Origin: Leptobrachium leishanense
Lineage: Eukaryota > Chordata > Amphibia > Anura > Megophryidae
Assembly: GCA_009667805.1 (NCBI GenBank)
Contig: CM019065.1
Coordinates: 155,222,101-155,286,100 of the forward strand
DNA length: 64,000 bases
Direction of reading: 5' to 3'
This document shows, piece by piece, positions 41,938 through 52,881 of the stretch; positions within the stretch are counted from its first letter, which is position 1, and the number at the start of each line of letters is the position of its first letter. Made by a program: the position numbers and the translations under genes. A model generated the notes under the pieces. It was not told the origin of the DNA and did not search any database. It saw only the letters and a list, made by a program, of their open reading frames with translations.

Positions 41938-43781
41938 GAGCCATTAATTTGCATCTAGCAGGAGAAGAACAAGCTATTCCAATACAACTCGTTCTACACG
42001 TTTGAAGATGAACAAAGATTAGAAAAAAAGAATACAGAACAAATATAGAATGCCGACTTTGTAATGCGGGTGTTAACACATGAATCTAAAAAGATTTTAA
42101 AAATGCCATACTCACCTCTCAATCCAAGGCACAGAGAGCAACGCTACCCGCTGTGTCCTCTGGAAGAGAGCAACAGAAGACTGGGAAGAAATATTTCCTA
42201 GTCTCTCTCCGCGACCCCTGCATGTCCCTACTACGACGAACTCAGACAGCTCATGTAGGGTGCGTCATGCTACATTGAGTCCTAAGGACTTCAGGAGCTG
42301 ATATCCGCATGCAACGCCATTGCTGGTATCAGAAAATAGCAAAATATATTCTGGCTCAAGATGTTGATACAGCGGCTCATTCCTAATAGGGATGTTAATG
42401 GCAAGCCATAAAAGGAGAAAAAGCCATTCTCATAGGCAGACCCAGACTTGCCATCTGGCTTAAAGGGTGTTCACCCCGGTAGGCCACGGGACGTCCGGCC
42501 GGTTGGCCGCTAGCGAGAAGACCTTAACAGTTCCCGGCCAACCAGGCTGCCTTGGCCTGGCGGGGACTACAAGCTGGCGGCCGTCCGGTGCGCCCAGTCA
42601 CATAAGCAGAGGGAGACGGCCCGCCGGCCGGCACCTGCTGATTTTGTGGCAGGGCGCGCTGCGTGATGTTCAAATGTCACATAGTGTGCCCTGGGACATA
42701 ATCAGTGAGTGTCGGCAGGAAGGCCGGTGTTCTGAAAATTGCCTACTTTTTCAGACCAACGTCTCCCATTGATTATGTGATTTGGTTTGCTGCCGGTGTC
42801 TCCTGTGACATAATCAGCAGGTGCCGGCCGGAGGGCTGTCTCCCTCTTTTTATGTGTTGGGCGTGCCGGACGGACGACTTTATTTGTTGGCGTGCGGTGG
42901 TTGGCAGATCATTGGCAGTGGGCTGCTCAGTCCAAAATGCCCAGGTCTATTTTTTGGCCCAGTCCTGGCCTGTCCATAGGAATACATATGATTCTTGCTA
43001 CAACCAATGGTGTCTTCAAAACGCTATTCCCCTTAAAACCTCTGCATTATGAAAATTAGTTGTAGCTTTTTGAATCAGTTACTTTGGACCATGGCCCAGC
43101 AGGTCTAGAGTGCAAAAAACCCTTAGATGAAAAAATGTAACAAATAAAAGAAGCAACGCATTGTTGCATGGGATATAGAAGTCCAGAACTTCAATTGTAG
43201 TCCTTGATCAAGAATTACTTTCAAAGGAAACAGAGGTAAGGACTGTTTCCATTTGAAATTATAAATATGCATTTCCTGCTTAACTGTAAATAAAGGATTT
43301 TCCCGTGAATTTAACACTTTCACATTGTTACAAACCATATGTTAACTTCCCTCTTGAAGTTAATCCTTATCACCATCCAACCATATGCCTAGACCAACCA
43401 ATTTAAGTAAAGTCAACACCAATCACATTGTTAATGCTAAAGTCACCATATTTTATGGTTCCTTACTTCACCCACTAATACCTACTCCAAACACTGGATT
43501 GAATATGCACACTCCTTTTTCAAACACTGAAAAGACTCTGCTCTCATAGTCCCACTGTGACAAAAGATTAAGGACCCTATTCTACAGTTGCCACTAAAAG
43601 GGAGATAGGAAGGCGATTTTCTTTACCGCACCGGTTCCACACAAGCCACTTTATTACCAATTCAATTCATATTCATATTAGAAATATCCCATGTTTTGAA
43701 GACCCAGACATTCCAAACCATTACTAATGTTCAACAAATGTTCATGATTGCATAATGAGGACATACCACATGGACACTTAC
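41938..43781. other. Intron 3, left part, with a GC-rich repeat
   Basis: No exon. Between about 42430 and 42960 a GC-rich dispersed repeat contains CCGGCCGGCACCTGCTGA (near 42622) and its inverted counterpart TCAGCAGGTGCCGGCCGG (near 42814). Its left edge resembles 61410-61600 (CTGGCCATCTGGCATACC, GGCCGCTGGCC). The element type was not recognised. Confidence 0.5.
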
Positions 43782-43858
43782 TCAGTCTTTTCAAGTTGCA
43801 TAACCAAAGGTTCTCCTTCTATGTGTAGACGATAGTGCACCACATCTGGATGTTTGCT
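43782..43858 (-). CDS. adam28: ADAM28-like exon 3
   Basis: CACTAG|AGCAAACATCC...AAGACTGA|GTAAGT, 77 bases, phase 0 in, phase 2 out. It encodes about residues 46-70, HPDVVHYRLHIEGEPLVMQL, matching the conserved YxLxIEGxPLxLxLEKN strand pair at the start of the ADAM prodomain. Confidence 0.93.
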
Positions 43859-44277
43859 CTAGTGAAAAGATAAAAATGAATATACTGATATATTATTTTC
43901 AAAACACAAAGAATTGACATGATACAGCCCTATGAAATGAATTTGAATAACTGTAAATGTATCATTTACACATACGCAGAGTCACTGTGAAAACAAAGGT
44001 ACTTGCATGACATACTTTTGTGTACACTTGAGGATCATCTGTTTCAGTAACTGCACCTTTGTTGTTTTTACTTTTATTTTGTACAGTTTTCATATTGTGT
44101 TCACAAACAGGAGCTGAATAAACCTTTTAAAGAGTGGTTTGGAGATGCAGTTGAAGCGAAGCTTGCCGCTGCAAAGTGTCCATGCGGCTGAACGCGTTGA
44201 TTGCGTCCTCCGCATGGAAGGGGTTAAAATACCGGTTGTTTGCTTTTTGCAATTTGCCTGTGGATCAGCAAAACGTT

Positions 44278-44442
44278 AGGGTTATTCAGAGAGAGCTTTT
44301 GGCGAAGTGAAAATTCTAGGTCAAAATAGCCAAACCAGAAAAATTCTCCTATTTATCTCACTTTCCAAATCGGCTTTTTTGCAATAGAATTTTCACTTCT
44401 CCAAAAGTTCTCCAGAGTTTCACCTTTCTCTGAATAACCCTG
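44278..44442. mobile_element. Palindromic Harbinger-like MITE (family P)
   Basis: AGGGTTATTCAGAGAGAGC to TCTGAATAACCCTG, about 165 bases, with CTAGGTCAAAATAGCC at the left and CGGCTTTTTTGC at the right arm. Confidence 0.75.
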
Positions 44443-45149
44443 TAAGTAGTTGTACAAGTTGAGTATCCCTTATCTAGAATTCTAAAATACAGATTTTATT
44501 GAGCTTCGACATGACACACAAAATTGACAATTCCACACTTTATTTCATGTGAACAAATGATTAAAAATATTGTGGAAGGTACCAGCAGCTTTTTATATAA
44601 GGTGTATATAAATTAAATTTTGTGTTTTAGAATTTAGTCCAGTTCCCAAGATATCTCATTATTACATGCAAATATTCCAAAATCTGAAAACCATAAAAGT
44701 TCTGGTCCCAAGCATTTTGGATAAGGGATGCTCAGCCTTATAAATAGAATATCCAATGGCCCCTGTGGCAGTCCAGCTATGACCATTTCCTGGTAGGTAA
44801 CAGGAGAATAATTGTGAAATATTGTCTTTAAATTTAAATAAAAGGAGCTTAATATTTTTGTATCTAACACTGAATTGATAGATGTTATTTTAGTTGCAGG
44901 TTTGTGGGACAATATAGAGTAATGCTCCTTCCTGTTTCAAAATGACAACAATAACCCTGTGTTTAACATGAGGTCTAGGTAGCTAAAGAATGTCAAAAAT
45001 CCCTCTAGAATATTTAGCTTGACTGCACATAATCCTGACATCAATACCATTAGACATCCTAAGGGTCAACTGGAAATCTCTCTGGAAGACAGAGGGGGTA
45101 TTCTTTAATGGGACACCAAGTCATGGTCCTATGGCAGCATTTTCTTTTA

Positions 45150-45320
45150 GAGGTCTAATATATTTGTTGTGTGCCAGGGGATCAGCAGCTTTGGCCCTCC
45201 TGCTGTTTTTAAACTACATCTCCCATGATTCTCTGCAACTCATTAGGCTGACCACACATCATGGGAAATGTAGTTTCAATACAGTATAAGGGCCAAGATT
45301 TCTGCCCTCTACTCTAAAAT
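45150..45320. repeat. MITE-like segment
   Basis: TTTGGCCCTCCTGCTGTTTTTAAACTACATCTCCCATGATTCT and CATGGGAAATGTAGTTT...AAGGGCC form an imperfect inverted repeat of about 110 bases, a style common in amphibian hAT MITEs. Boundaries are uncertain. Confidence 0.45.
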
Positions 45321-45577
45321 ATATGTTAGAAAGTCCTTGGTATAAAAAAAAAAGATACTTTGCTCTAAATTCTGACATTTTTGTTAACATTGATCCAGAA
45401 TTGGTTGTGAATCCATGTCTTCACTTCTCGTTACATAAAATTGATAAATGCCCCACAGTATATGGTGCAGCAGAATTTGGAGTGCCTATGGCATCGCCAA
45501 TCTAAATATTCCTCTGAAGCCAGCTCCAGTTGCACCATTATCAGTGCCAGACTTAAGGTGAGGTCTCTGTTGGTTAA

Positions 45578-45905
45578 AAGGGACACTAGCACTAACATAT
45601 GCTGTATCTAGTTTACTTGTGCATTACCAATAAAACCACACAATACAATGATGTGAGTTTGTGATTGACCATTCACTCAATTCTATGGCCAAAGCCTCAA
45701 AGTGAGAACAAGTGATGTAAAGACACTGGGGAGGGGGGGGGCAGATTAAAACACAAAAGATCACACAATGGATGCACCCAGTGACACACATAGAGTAAAA
45801 TATTTCCTTAACTAAACATACAAGAGAAGAACAAAGCACATGTAGGATATCAGCAACATAAAATAAACAAAATTTCATTTTTTGGTGGTAGTGGCCCTTT
45901 AAGGA
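45578..45905. repeat. Dispersed repeat X copy
   Basis: AAAAGGGACACTAGCACTAACAT at the left and GTAGTGGCCCTTTAA at the right as inverted ends; shares GGATGCACCCAGTGACACA with the copies at 19961 and 62667. Confidence 0.65.
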
Positions 45906-46045
45906 ATGAGAATGCATGCACACAACCCTGTTCACTAAAAGAAACCCATGTCCAAATAATAAATCACCATGATGCCTTTAGAGTTAGCTTGCTGACGTAC
46001 AAAGAATATGAAAATGGGTAAATATTCTTGATGATTCTTTATGTC

Positions 46046-46877
46046 TGAAAACTATGGGATTTATCCATAAAGCAAGGAAATTGAAAGCAAAGTTCTGTAC
46101 TTTGCATTTCGGCACATTTTGGCTCCCGTCAGCAATTCCATCTTTGTCAAAAATTCAGTTTATTCACTATTTATCGAATGTTCACCGTATTTTGCTAAAA
46201 ATGGAGTCGCCAAACCAGTTATTGGATGTCGGTGAAAGGCACCTCAGCAAATCTCACAGAAGTTCCTAATAGGAGCTCAAATCAGTAAAAAAAAGGTAGT
46301 AAAAATTTGTCTAAATAAAACATAAACGTCCTTTTAAAAAAATTCAAAAATGGTAAGAAAAGTCTTTTAAAAAATAGAAAAAGGGTTTTAGCAAAAATTA
46401 ATATTAAATGGTCTTTAATTTTTTTTAAAAAACAGATTAAATAAATAGGTTTCAATGTAATAAATGTAATCTTTTTTTAAAAAAAAATTTAAAGACCATT
46501 TAATATAAATTTTTGCTAAAAACCCTTTTTACCTTTTAAAGGATTTTACCAGGAAGGATACATTGAGATTTCTATAGTTTTCAAGTATGTCCTGGGTTAG
46601 ATTCACCTATTTAAATCTGTTGAATTGAAACACTGAAAATCAAGTCATTTTGCTGAAATTTCGGTGCAGTTCGACGGTCTGTGAATCGACAAATCGATAT
46701 CTGTGAGACAATTTTGTGCTGCTAAATTTAGGTGAATGGCTGTGAAATCACCGTATTTAACTGTGTCAAGTCGCATGTATTCGGCGAATTCACAGCTTTG
46801 AGAATACACGAATTGCTCCAAAATTGCACATATGGTGAAAGTCACTGTTTAGAGCAATTCGGACGTTAGTGAATAAC
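46046..46877. mobile_element. Non-autonomous DNA transposon (family S copy)
   Basis: AT-rich with CAATTCGGACGTTAGTGAATAA near the right end and GGGATTTATCCATAAAGCAAGG at the left. A long A/T inverted repeat around 46380-46520 is built from AAAAATTAATATTAAATGG and its mirror. A LINE tail (46543-46600) is embedded in it. Confidence 0.55.
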
Positions 46878-46985
46878 ATTCTATACATTTATGAGCCCTT
46901 TAGCTAAAACGTTTATCATCAGTATCTCTTTTCACTAAATCTGCCCAGGGAAAGAAACAAATGTTTCACTGTATTCAATCTTTAC

Positions 46986-47169
46986 CAGTGGTTCCCAACC
47001 CTGTCCTCAGGGAGCACTAATAGATTAGATTTTAAAGGATTACCGTTGGGAAATGCAGACTGAATCCTGCAATCACTGAGCAGCAAATCAAGTCACCTGT
47101 GCTGTGATTCAGATATCTGGCAAACCTGGCCTATTAGTGCTCCCTGAGGAACAGCGTTGAGAAACATTG
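46986..47169. mobile_element. hAT MITE, about 184 bases
   Basis: CAGTGGTTCCCAACCCTG and CGTTGAGAAACATTG ends, with internal AGGGAGCACTAATAG mirrored by CTATTAGTGCTCCCT. Related to the better supported copy at 58768-58949 (CTGTGCTGTGATTC, CAATCACTGAGCAGC). Confidence 0.7.
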
Positions 47170-47268
47170 ATCCATAAATTGAAAATATTAAAATCTCACC
47201 ATAACGTTAAGCATATAACTTAACTTATATAACATATAACTTGTTGGGTATACAATTATGTTTGTTAC

Positions 47269-47351
47269 CTCAGTGTCTCTCTTGTGTTGTGTATGAAGTT
47301 TTTGTGGAATGACCACCTCATAGTTCTGCCCTTTGGGTAACCTGTCTGAAG
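47269..47351 (-). CDS. adam28: ADAM28-like exon 2
   Basis: CTTTCAG|CTTCAGAC...ACTGAG|GTAAC, 83 bases; its first two bases complete an alanine codon begun in exon 1, and the exon leaves in phase 0. It encodes about residues 18-45, just after the signal peptide, with NYEVVIPQKLHTQHKRD, matching the ADAM YEVVxPxxLH start of the prodomain. Confidence 0.92.
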
Positions 47352-47425
47352 CTGAAAGAACAAAATGACAATTACTTTTTGGTAAGGAACAAAGTGGACC
47401 ATAGAAAACTCAACACACAGTAGAA

Positions 47426-47780
47426 TTATTATTATTATTATTCTTTATTTATAAAGCGCCAGCATATTCAGCAGCGCTGTACAATAAGCACAGTATAGAC
47501 ATTGTTACAATACATTGAACAACATTTGACAAACAGTACAGGAGGAGATGAGGGCCCTATTCCCGTAGGAACTCACAATCTAGACGGGTTGGGGTTGGAA
47601 ACAGGAGGAGAGGACTGTAAGGTGAGAGTGATTGATGGTTGTGTCAGTGAGTTGGGTGGTAGGCTTCCCTAAATAGGAATGTTTTCAGGGAGCGTTTGAA
47701 GGAAGAGAAGTTAGGGGAAAGTCTGACAGTACGAGGGAGAGCGTTCCAGAGAGTGGGGGCTGCGCGTGAGAAGTCCTGCT
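47426..47780 (-). mobile_element. LINE 3' fragment, second copy
   Basis: Repeats the 3' end of the LINE at 38043-38802 (ATT microsatellite, CTTTATTTATAAAGCGCC, GTTGGGGTTGGAAACAGG) and stops at GAAGTCCTGC, a typical 5' truncation. Very similar to the first copy. Confidence 0.85.
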
Positions 47781-47991
47781 ATTTTATTATGCATAGTTAC
47801 AATATAAAAGCAGTTCCAGTGAGGTGGTCTACAGTAGTCATATATGATAGGTTGGGTTTAGAGCAGATTTACTATGCAAGCAGATAAATATTCCATCCAA
47901 AAAAATAAATATGAAGTGCTATTTATTAAGAGTTTTTTTATTTTTTGTTTAACTTTAGGTTTTTTAGGTGTGTTCACAACATACACATACA

Positions 47992-48035
47992 ATGAGTCAT
48001 CAGACCAATACAACTTACGTTCATATTGCGACATA
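47992..48035 (+). pseudogene. Unidentified reading frame, 5' part (split by Tc1)
   Basis: ATG at 47992 starts MSHQTNTTYVHIAT and reaches the TA target of the Tc1 element at 48034-48035. Removing the Tc1 with one TA continues the frame at 52102 without a stop. A pyrimidine-rich stretch ending TTTAACTTTAG lies 30-60 bases upstream and resembles a splice acceptor. I do not recognise the protein. Confidence 0.5.
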
Positions 48036-48123
48036 CAGGTGAAACTCGAAAAATTTGAATATCGTGCAAAAGTTCATTTATTTCAGTAATGCAAACTAAA
48101 AGGTGAAACTAATATATGAGATA

Positions 48124-48892
48124 AAATCAGTAACCTGGATCGGCGCAAATACTGCTCTCTGGGGTCCTGGAGTCTCGTATATATATATATATGATAAAGA
48201 GAGAGACAATGATAGTGCAACACTGTTATATACAATGTACTATGAATGTATGTGGTATACACCCCACTTACAAGTGTAGAGCCGTACACTGGCTCTAAGT
48301 GGGTCCAGACATGCGGGTGATTGTCTTCAATTTCTTAGGTGACCCCCACCTTACAGCAAAGTTTTTCCTTTTTCTTTGTCCGAAGTTTAAACAGTAGAAA
48401 GGAAAACAGGAAGAGAAATCCTTGTGTAGATCCACAAATTAAGGTCACAATATTATGTACAGTTGGAGTTGTACTCACATTCTGTGGAGCTCACATAGCT
48501 CATGGATATATGCCCATAGGTTTTTTTTTGGTAGGAGAAAAACCCAGAAGAAAAACCACCGATGTTTACAGGAATCAACGAAGCAGGAATCAGGATTGGA
48601 GATGAAAAAATAAAATTTATTTAAAATATAATTAAAATCACCACCAGAACGCGTTTCGCCGCATCAAGTAGCGGCTTCATCAGCTATCATTGTCTCTCTC
48701 TTTATCATATATATATATATACGAGACTCCAGGACCCCAGAGAGCAGTATTTGCGCCGATCCAGGTTACTGATTTTATTATTGTGTGCAATGGTATAGGG
48801 GAAACCACTATATCCTGAGATTGGCTATCTGGGCACCCTGGTGGTGGATGCATGTTGTGTGGCGCTGCACCATTCGTTGTTTATATTGTTTA
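48124..48892. mobile_element. Foldback (probably Penelope-like) insertion in the Tc1 left TIR
   Basis: The Tc1 sequence AATATATGAGATA is duplicated on both sides (about 48111-48123 and 48893-48905), a 13-base duplication. The ends contain CAGTAACCTGGATCGGCGC (48130) and its mirror image (48690-48770), including the TATA run and GAGAGAGACAATGATAG. The interior has AACGCGTTTCGCCGCATC and GGCTTCATCAG, motifs I associate with Penelope-like elements. No RT. Confidence 0.7.
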
Positions 48893-49070
48893 TAATATAT
48901 GAGATAGTTCAAGCCGTGATTTGTCATAATTGTGATGATTATGACTTACAGCTCATGAAAACCCCAAATCCACAATCTCAGAAAATTAGAATATTACATG
49001 CAATCAATAAAACAAGGATTGTACATAGAACAATATCAGACCTCTGAAAAGTATAAGCATGCATATGTAC

Positions 49071-49664
49071 TCAGTACTTGGTTTGGGCCTCTTTTGCAAC
49101 AATTACTGCCTCAATACGGCGTGGCATGGAAGCTATTAGCCTGTGGCACTGCTGAGGTGTTATGGAAGACCAGGATGCTTCAATAGCGGCCTTCAGCTCT
49201 TCTGCATTGTTCGGTCTCATGTCTCTCATCTTTCTCTTGGCAATGCCCCATAGATTCTCTATGAGGTTCAGGTCAGGCGAGTTTGCTGGCCAATCAAGCA
49301 CAGTAATCCCACGGTCATTGAACCAGGTTTTGGTGCTTTTGGCAGTGTGGGCAGGTGCCAAGTCCTGCTGGAAAATGAAGTCAGCATTCCCATATAGCTC
49401 GTCTGTGGAAGGAAGCATGAAGTGCTCCAAAATCTCCTGGGAGATGGCTGCGTTGACCCTGGACTTAATGAAGCACAATGGACCAACACCAGCAGATGAC
49501 ATGGCTCCCCAAATCAACACAGACTGTGGAAACTTCACACTGGACTTGAAGCATCTTGCAGTGTGTGACTCTCCATTCTTCCTCCATACTGTGGGTCCTT
49601 GGTTTCCAAATGAGATGCAAAAGTTGCTCTCATCAGGAAAGAGGACTTTGGAGCCACTGAGCAA
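49071..49664 (-). pseudogene. Tc1 transposase, catalytic part
   Basis: 197 codons with FPDESNF (first acidic residue), FQQDLAPAHTA (second) and WPANSPDLNLIENLWGIAKRKM, where the spacing fits DD34E. The C-terminal PQQCHRLIASMPRRIEAVI is typical. It is in a different frame from the DNA-binding part, and a stop lies between them, so no full transposase can be made. Confidence 0.92.
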
Positions 49665-49716
49665 CCGACCAGGTCTGTTTTTCTTTAACCCAGGTTACCC
49701 AACGCTTCTGACTTTG

Positions 49717-50115
49717 TTAGTTGTTCAGGAGCAGCTTGGCAAGAGGAATACGACATTTGAAGCCCATGCCCAGGATCCGTCTGTGTGTGGTGACTCTTGA
49801 TGCACTGACTCCAGCCTCAGTACACTCCTTGTGAAAGTCCCCAACACTTTTGAATGGCCTTTTCCTGACAATCCTCTCCAGGCTGCGGTCATCCCTGCTG
49901 CTTGTGCACCTTTTTCTTCCACACTTTTGCCTTCTACATAACTTTCTATTAATGTGCTTTGATACAGCACTTTGGGAACATCCAACTTCTATTGCAATTA
50001 CCTTTTGAGGCTTTCCCTCCTTATGGAGGGTGTCAATGATGGTTTTCTGCACAACTGTCAGGTCAGCAATCTTTCCCATGATTGTGATTCCTACTGAACC
50101 AGACTGAGATACCAT
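49717..50115 (-). pseudogene. Tc1 transposase, DNA-binding part
   Basis: 132 codons from ATG 50115 (the natural start is probably at MGKIADL). The paired-type helix-turn-helix includes VIAIEVGCSQSAVSKHINRKL, then a basic linker (CGRKR) and a second HTH. It ends LLLNN-stop at 49717 at a position where functional relatives continue, so this is a nonsense mutation, followed by a frameshift before 49664. Confidence 0.9.
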
Positions 50116-50354
50116 TGAAAGGGTCAGAAACCCTTTGCAGGTGTTATGGCTGAATTAGCTGATTAGAGTGGGACACTTTGAGCCTAGAATATTGCACCTT
50201 TTCACAATATTCTAATTTTCTGAGATTGTGGATTTGGGGTTTTCATGAGCTGTAAGCCATAATCATCACAATTATGACAAATCAGGGCTTGAACTATCTC
50301 ATATATTAGTTTCACCTTTTAAGTTGCATTACTGAAATAAATGAACTTTTGCAC

Positions 50355-52063
50355 TAGACATGTACACAGCACAAATTTCATTTTGAACTAATGGATTAGT
50401 CCTAAAACACAATTTATTTAGTTGCTAAAGAAATTCATTTTCAGTTCATGGGTATGAAAACTAATTTCATTCATCTCCGAAAACCAGCGGATACAATTAC
50501 TATTGCAGTGGCTCCTCAGAGGGCTCAGATTGGCTGCTTGTTACAGTATCTCTCACTCAGCACAATGTGTCAGTCAAAGCTGTTACAGTAACTGACTGCG
50601 GCTCATCGCAGCGTTCAGAGTCTCAGTAAAACTAGTAAATAATATTTTTATATATAAAGGTTATAACAATATTATTTCCTTGTTTTACTGAAACTCTGAG
50701 CGCTGTGATGACGAGCAGCAGTCAGTTACTGTAACAGCTGAGCCTGATACATTGTACTGAGAGATGATGTAACAAGCAGCTGATCTCAGTGCTCACAGCC
50801 ACTGGATTTAAAAGGCAAAGAAAATGCTCCTCTCTGTATAATGTATAGAACATCCTCCTGCATTAATTAATACCCCTCTCTGTATAATGTATATAACATC
50901 CTCTTGCATTAATAAATACCCCTCTCTTTATAATGTGTAGAACATCCTCCTGAATTAATTAATGTCCCGCTCTGTATAGAACATCCTCCTCAATTTATAC
51001 CCCTCTCTGTATAATATATATAACATCCTTCTGTATTAATACCCCTCTCTGTATAATATATAGAACATCCTCCTGCATTAATTAATGCCCCTCTCTGTAT
51101 AGAACATCCTACTGCATTGGCATGTGGAGGGTGCAGAACTTCAGAATGCAATGCTTATCCAGCACAGGAGAGGGAACTTTTACTTAAACTTTGTATCTCT
51201 GTGGGTGGAGACAGACAGGATTATAAAAGCAGGGGAGAGGGAAAATATTAACGTAAATCGGTCTGAAAGCTCAGAGAAGAGGTGACTGGTGCAAATTTTT
51301 TTTATTATAAAATAAAGCACTTTAAATCTAGGGAAAATATTCAAATAAATTACACAGAGCAGAAGGCTCATAATGACAGAGTAACTGTGAGAGCTGGATA
51401 TTAGATGTATCAGATGTAAAAAACCCTTTATAGCAAGCAGCACTGGGAGAGGAGAGGGACTTTATATAAAACGTGTATTATAGATGAGGAAAGTGGGATA
51501 GTGCTCCTGGATAATATAAAATGTATCAGACCTAAGCCCCTATTATGCAGAGCAGGAGGGGAGATAACACACGTTTTATAAAGTCCCTCTCTTCTCCCAG
51601 CGCTGCTTGTTATAAAGGGGTTTTTACTATACGGCCCTCCTCTGTCATTAGCTTTCAGTGTGATTTATTTGAATGTTTTCCCTCTCCAGCTGCTTTTTTA
51701 TCATCTCGTCTGTCTCATAGACATGCAAGGGTTAAGTAAAGGTTTCCTCTCCTGTGCTGGCTGTCTGTGCTGCGAGTGAGTATTCTGGTGCTCTATCACT
51801 GTCAGATTTTCGGGTAGGGGGTCGGGAAGGATTACACATACAAACTTTTTCTGTAGCTTTGCGATGTTGCGCTCTTCATTGCTGGTCTCCTTCACTCAAT
51901 GTAATATTACAAAAAGGACTGAAACTAAAATGTAATGCATTTTCCTTTCGTTTCTTTCGTTTTTTGGACTGAGCAGTTTCGTATCTCTTGATTCATACAA
52001 AAACAAAATAATCCCAAAATTCGGACTAAATCGTTTTAGTACTAAAATGAATGCACATGTCTA
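50355..52063. mobile_element. hAT non-autonomous element 3, in the Tc1 right TIR
   Basis: A perfect 8-base duplication TTTTGCAC (50347-50354 and 52064-52071) and ends TAGACATGTACAC / ATGCACATGTCTA. 1709 bases, with a minisatellite at 50826-51119 and inverted segments (GCGTTCAGAGTCTCAGTAAAAC at 50611 mirrored near 50685). No transposase. Confidence 0.9.
50826..51119. repeat. Minisatellite inside hAT element 3
   Basis: Six or seven imperfect units of CCCCTCTCTGTATAATGTAT plus AGAACATCCTCCTGCATTAAT, with unit length varying from about 35 to 57 bases. Confidence 0.85.
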
Positions 52064-52101
52064 TTTTGCACGATATTCTAATTTTTCGAGTTTCACCTGT
52101 A

Positions 52102-52615
52102 CTTAAAAATCACTCGAACATGTTGCCGTGATTTATCAGCTGCTCTCTTAGAATATGTGACCCACATAGTCCATCAACTTCTTGCCCTCCCAGATGCTGA
52201 CCGCCCAGTTTTTCTATCTGCTATTCGCATCCGCAAAGCTGCAGCGGCACCAACAGATGCTCCGAGTGATGTCTTTACCATGGATTGGGAGCATTCTGTT
52301 AAAATGCATCTGATGGTTCTGCCTACAGCTCGTACTGCGTTTACTTTCGAGGAGACATTCCTGTCCCTTTTCAATGACCTGCCGCTTTTAACCCTGATGG
52401 CAAGACGCAATTTCCTAGAAGTTACGACCCCTTTGAGCGTTAAAGGTATCCGCTACCGTGGGGTGTCTCTAAAACTATTTTGATTATCCACGACAATGTT
52501 TACCACACCGTCACCACCCCTGATGAAACCTGGCTTTTGCTCAACATGCTTGGAGTGCTACACCCGAATATGCCCTGGTTCCCTGACCCTGGAGACTATT
52601 ACCATGACCACTGAC
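52102..52615 (+). pseudogene. Unidentified reading frame, 3' part (split by Tc1)
   Basis: Continues the frame opened at 47992 across the Tc1 target. It runs to a stop at 52481-52483 (about 141 residues in total after rejoining) and includes ALLEYVTHIVHQLLALPDAD, FTMDWEHSVKMHLM and ARRNFLEVTTPLSVKGIRY. One base earlier or later the frame reopens (IIHDNVYHTVTTPDETWLLL) and ends YYHDH-stop near 52615, so a single indel seems to have cut an original protein of about 185 residues. Composition looks coding: few stops, and balanced hydrophobic and charged blocks. It may be a gag-like or accessory protein of a mobile element; I cannot name it. Confidence 0.5.
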
Positions 52616-52700
52616 CCGGGTTGAGAGGATTACCACTCATTATTCCCCCATCTCTCTTCCCCATTTTTTTTCTCCATGATTGCCTTCCAATCATATCTAT

Positions 52701-52881
52701 CAGGGCTATTCAGAAAGAGGTGAAAACCAGGAGAATGACTGGAGAATTGAAAATTCTATGTCAAAATGGTCAAACCAGAAAAATTCTCCCATTTATCTCA
52801 CTTTCCAAATTGGCTATTTGGTCTAGAATGTTCATTCTCCTGGCAATTCTCAATGTTTTCACCTCTTTCTGAATAGCCTTG
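52701..52881. mobile_element. Palindromic Harbinger-like MITE (family P)
   Basis: CAGGGCTATTCAGAAAGAGG to CCTCTTTCTGAATAGCCTTG with mirrored arms, 181 bases, inserted just downstream of the unidentified reading frame. Confidence 0.78.

Larger units (their letters stand above)
48036..52099 (-). mobile_element. Tc1/mariner transposon, interrupted twice
   Basis: TA|CAGGTGAAACTCG at the left and CGAGTTTCACCTG|TA at the right. Without the two insertions (48124-48892 and 50355-52063) it is about 1.58 kb, with inverted repeats of roughly 210 bases containing internal GTGAAAC repeats, as in IR/DR-type Tc1 elements. The transposase is on the minus strand and broken. Confidence 0.93.

Noticed and set aside
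49162..49800. 212-codon plus-strand frame
   Set aside because: Exact antisense shadow of the Tc1 transposase.
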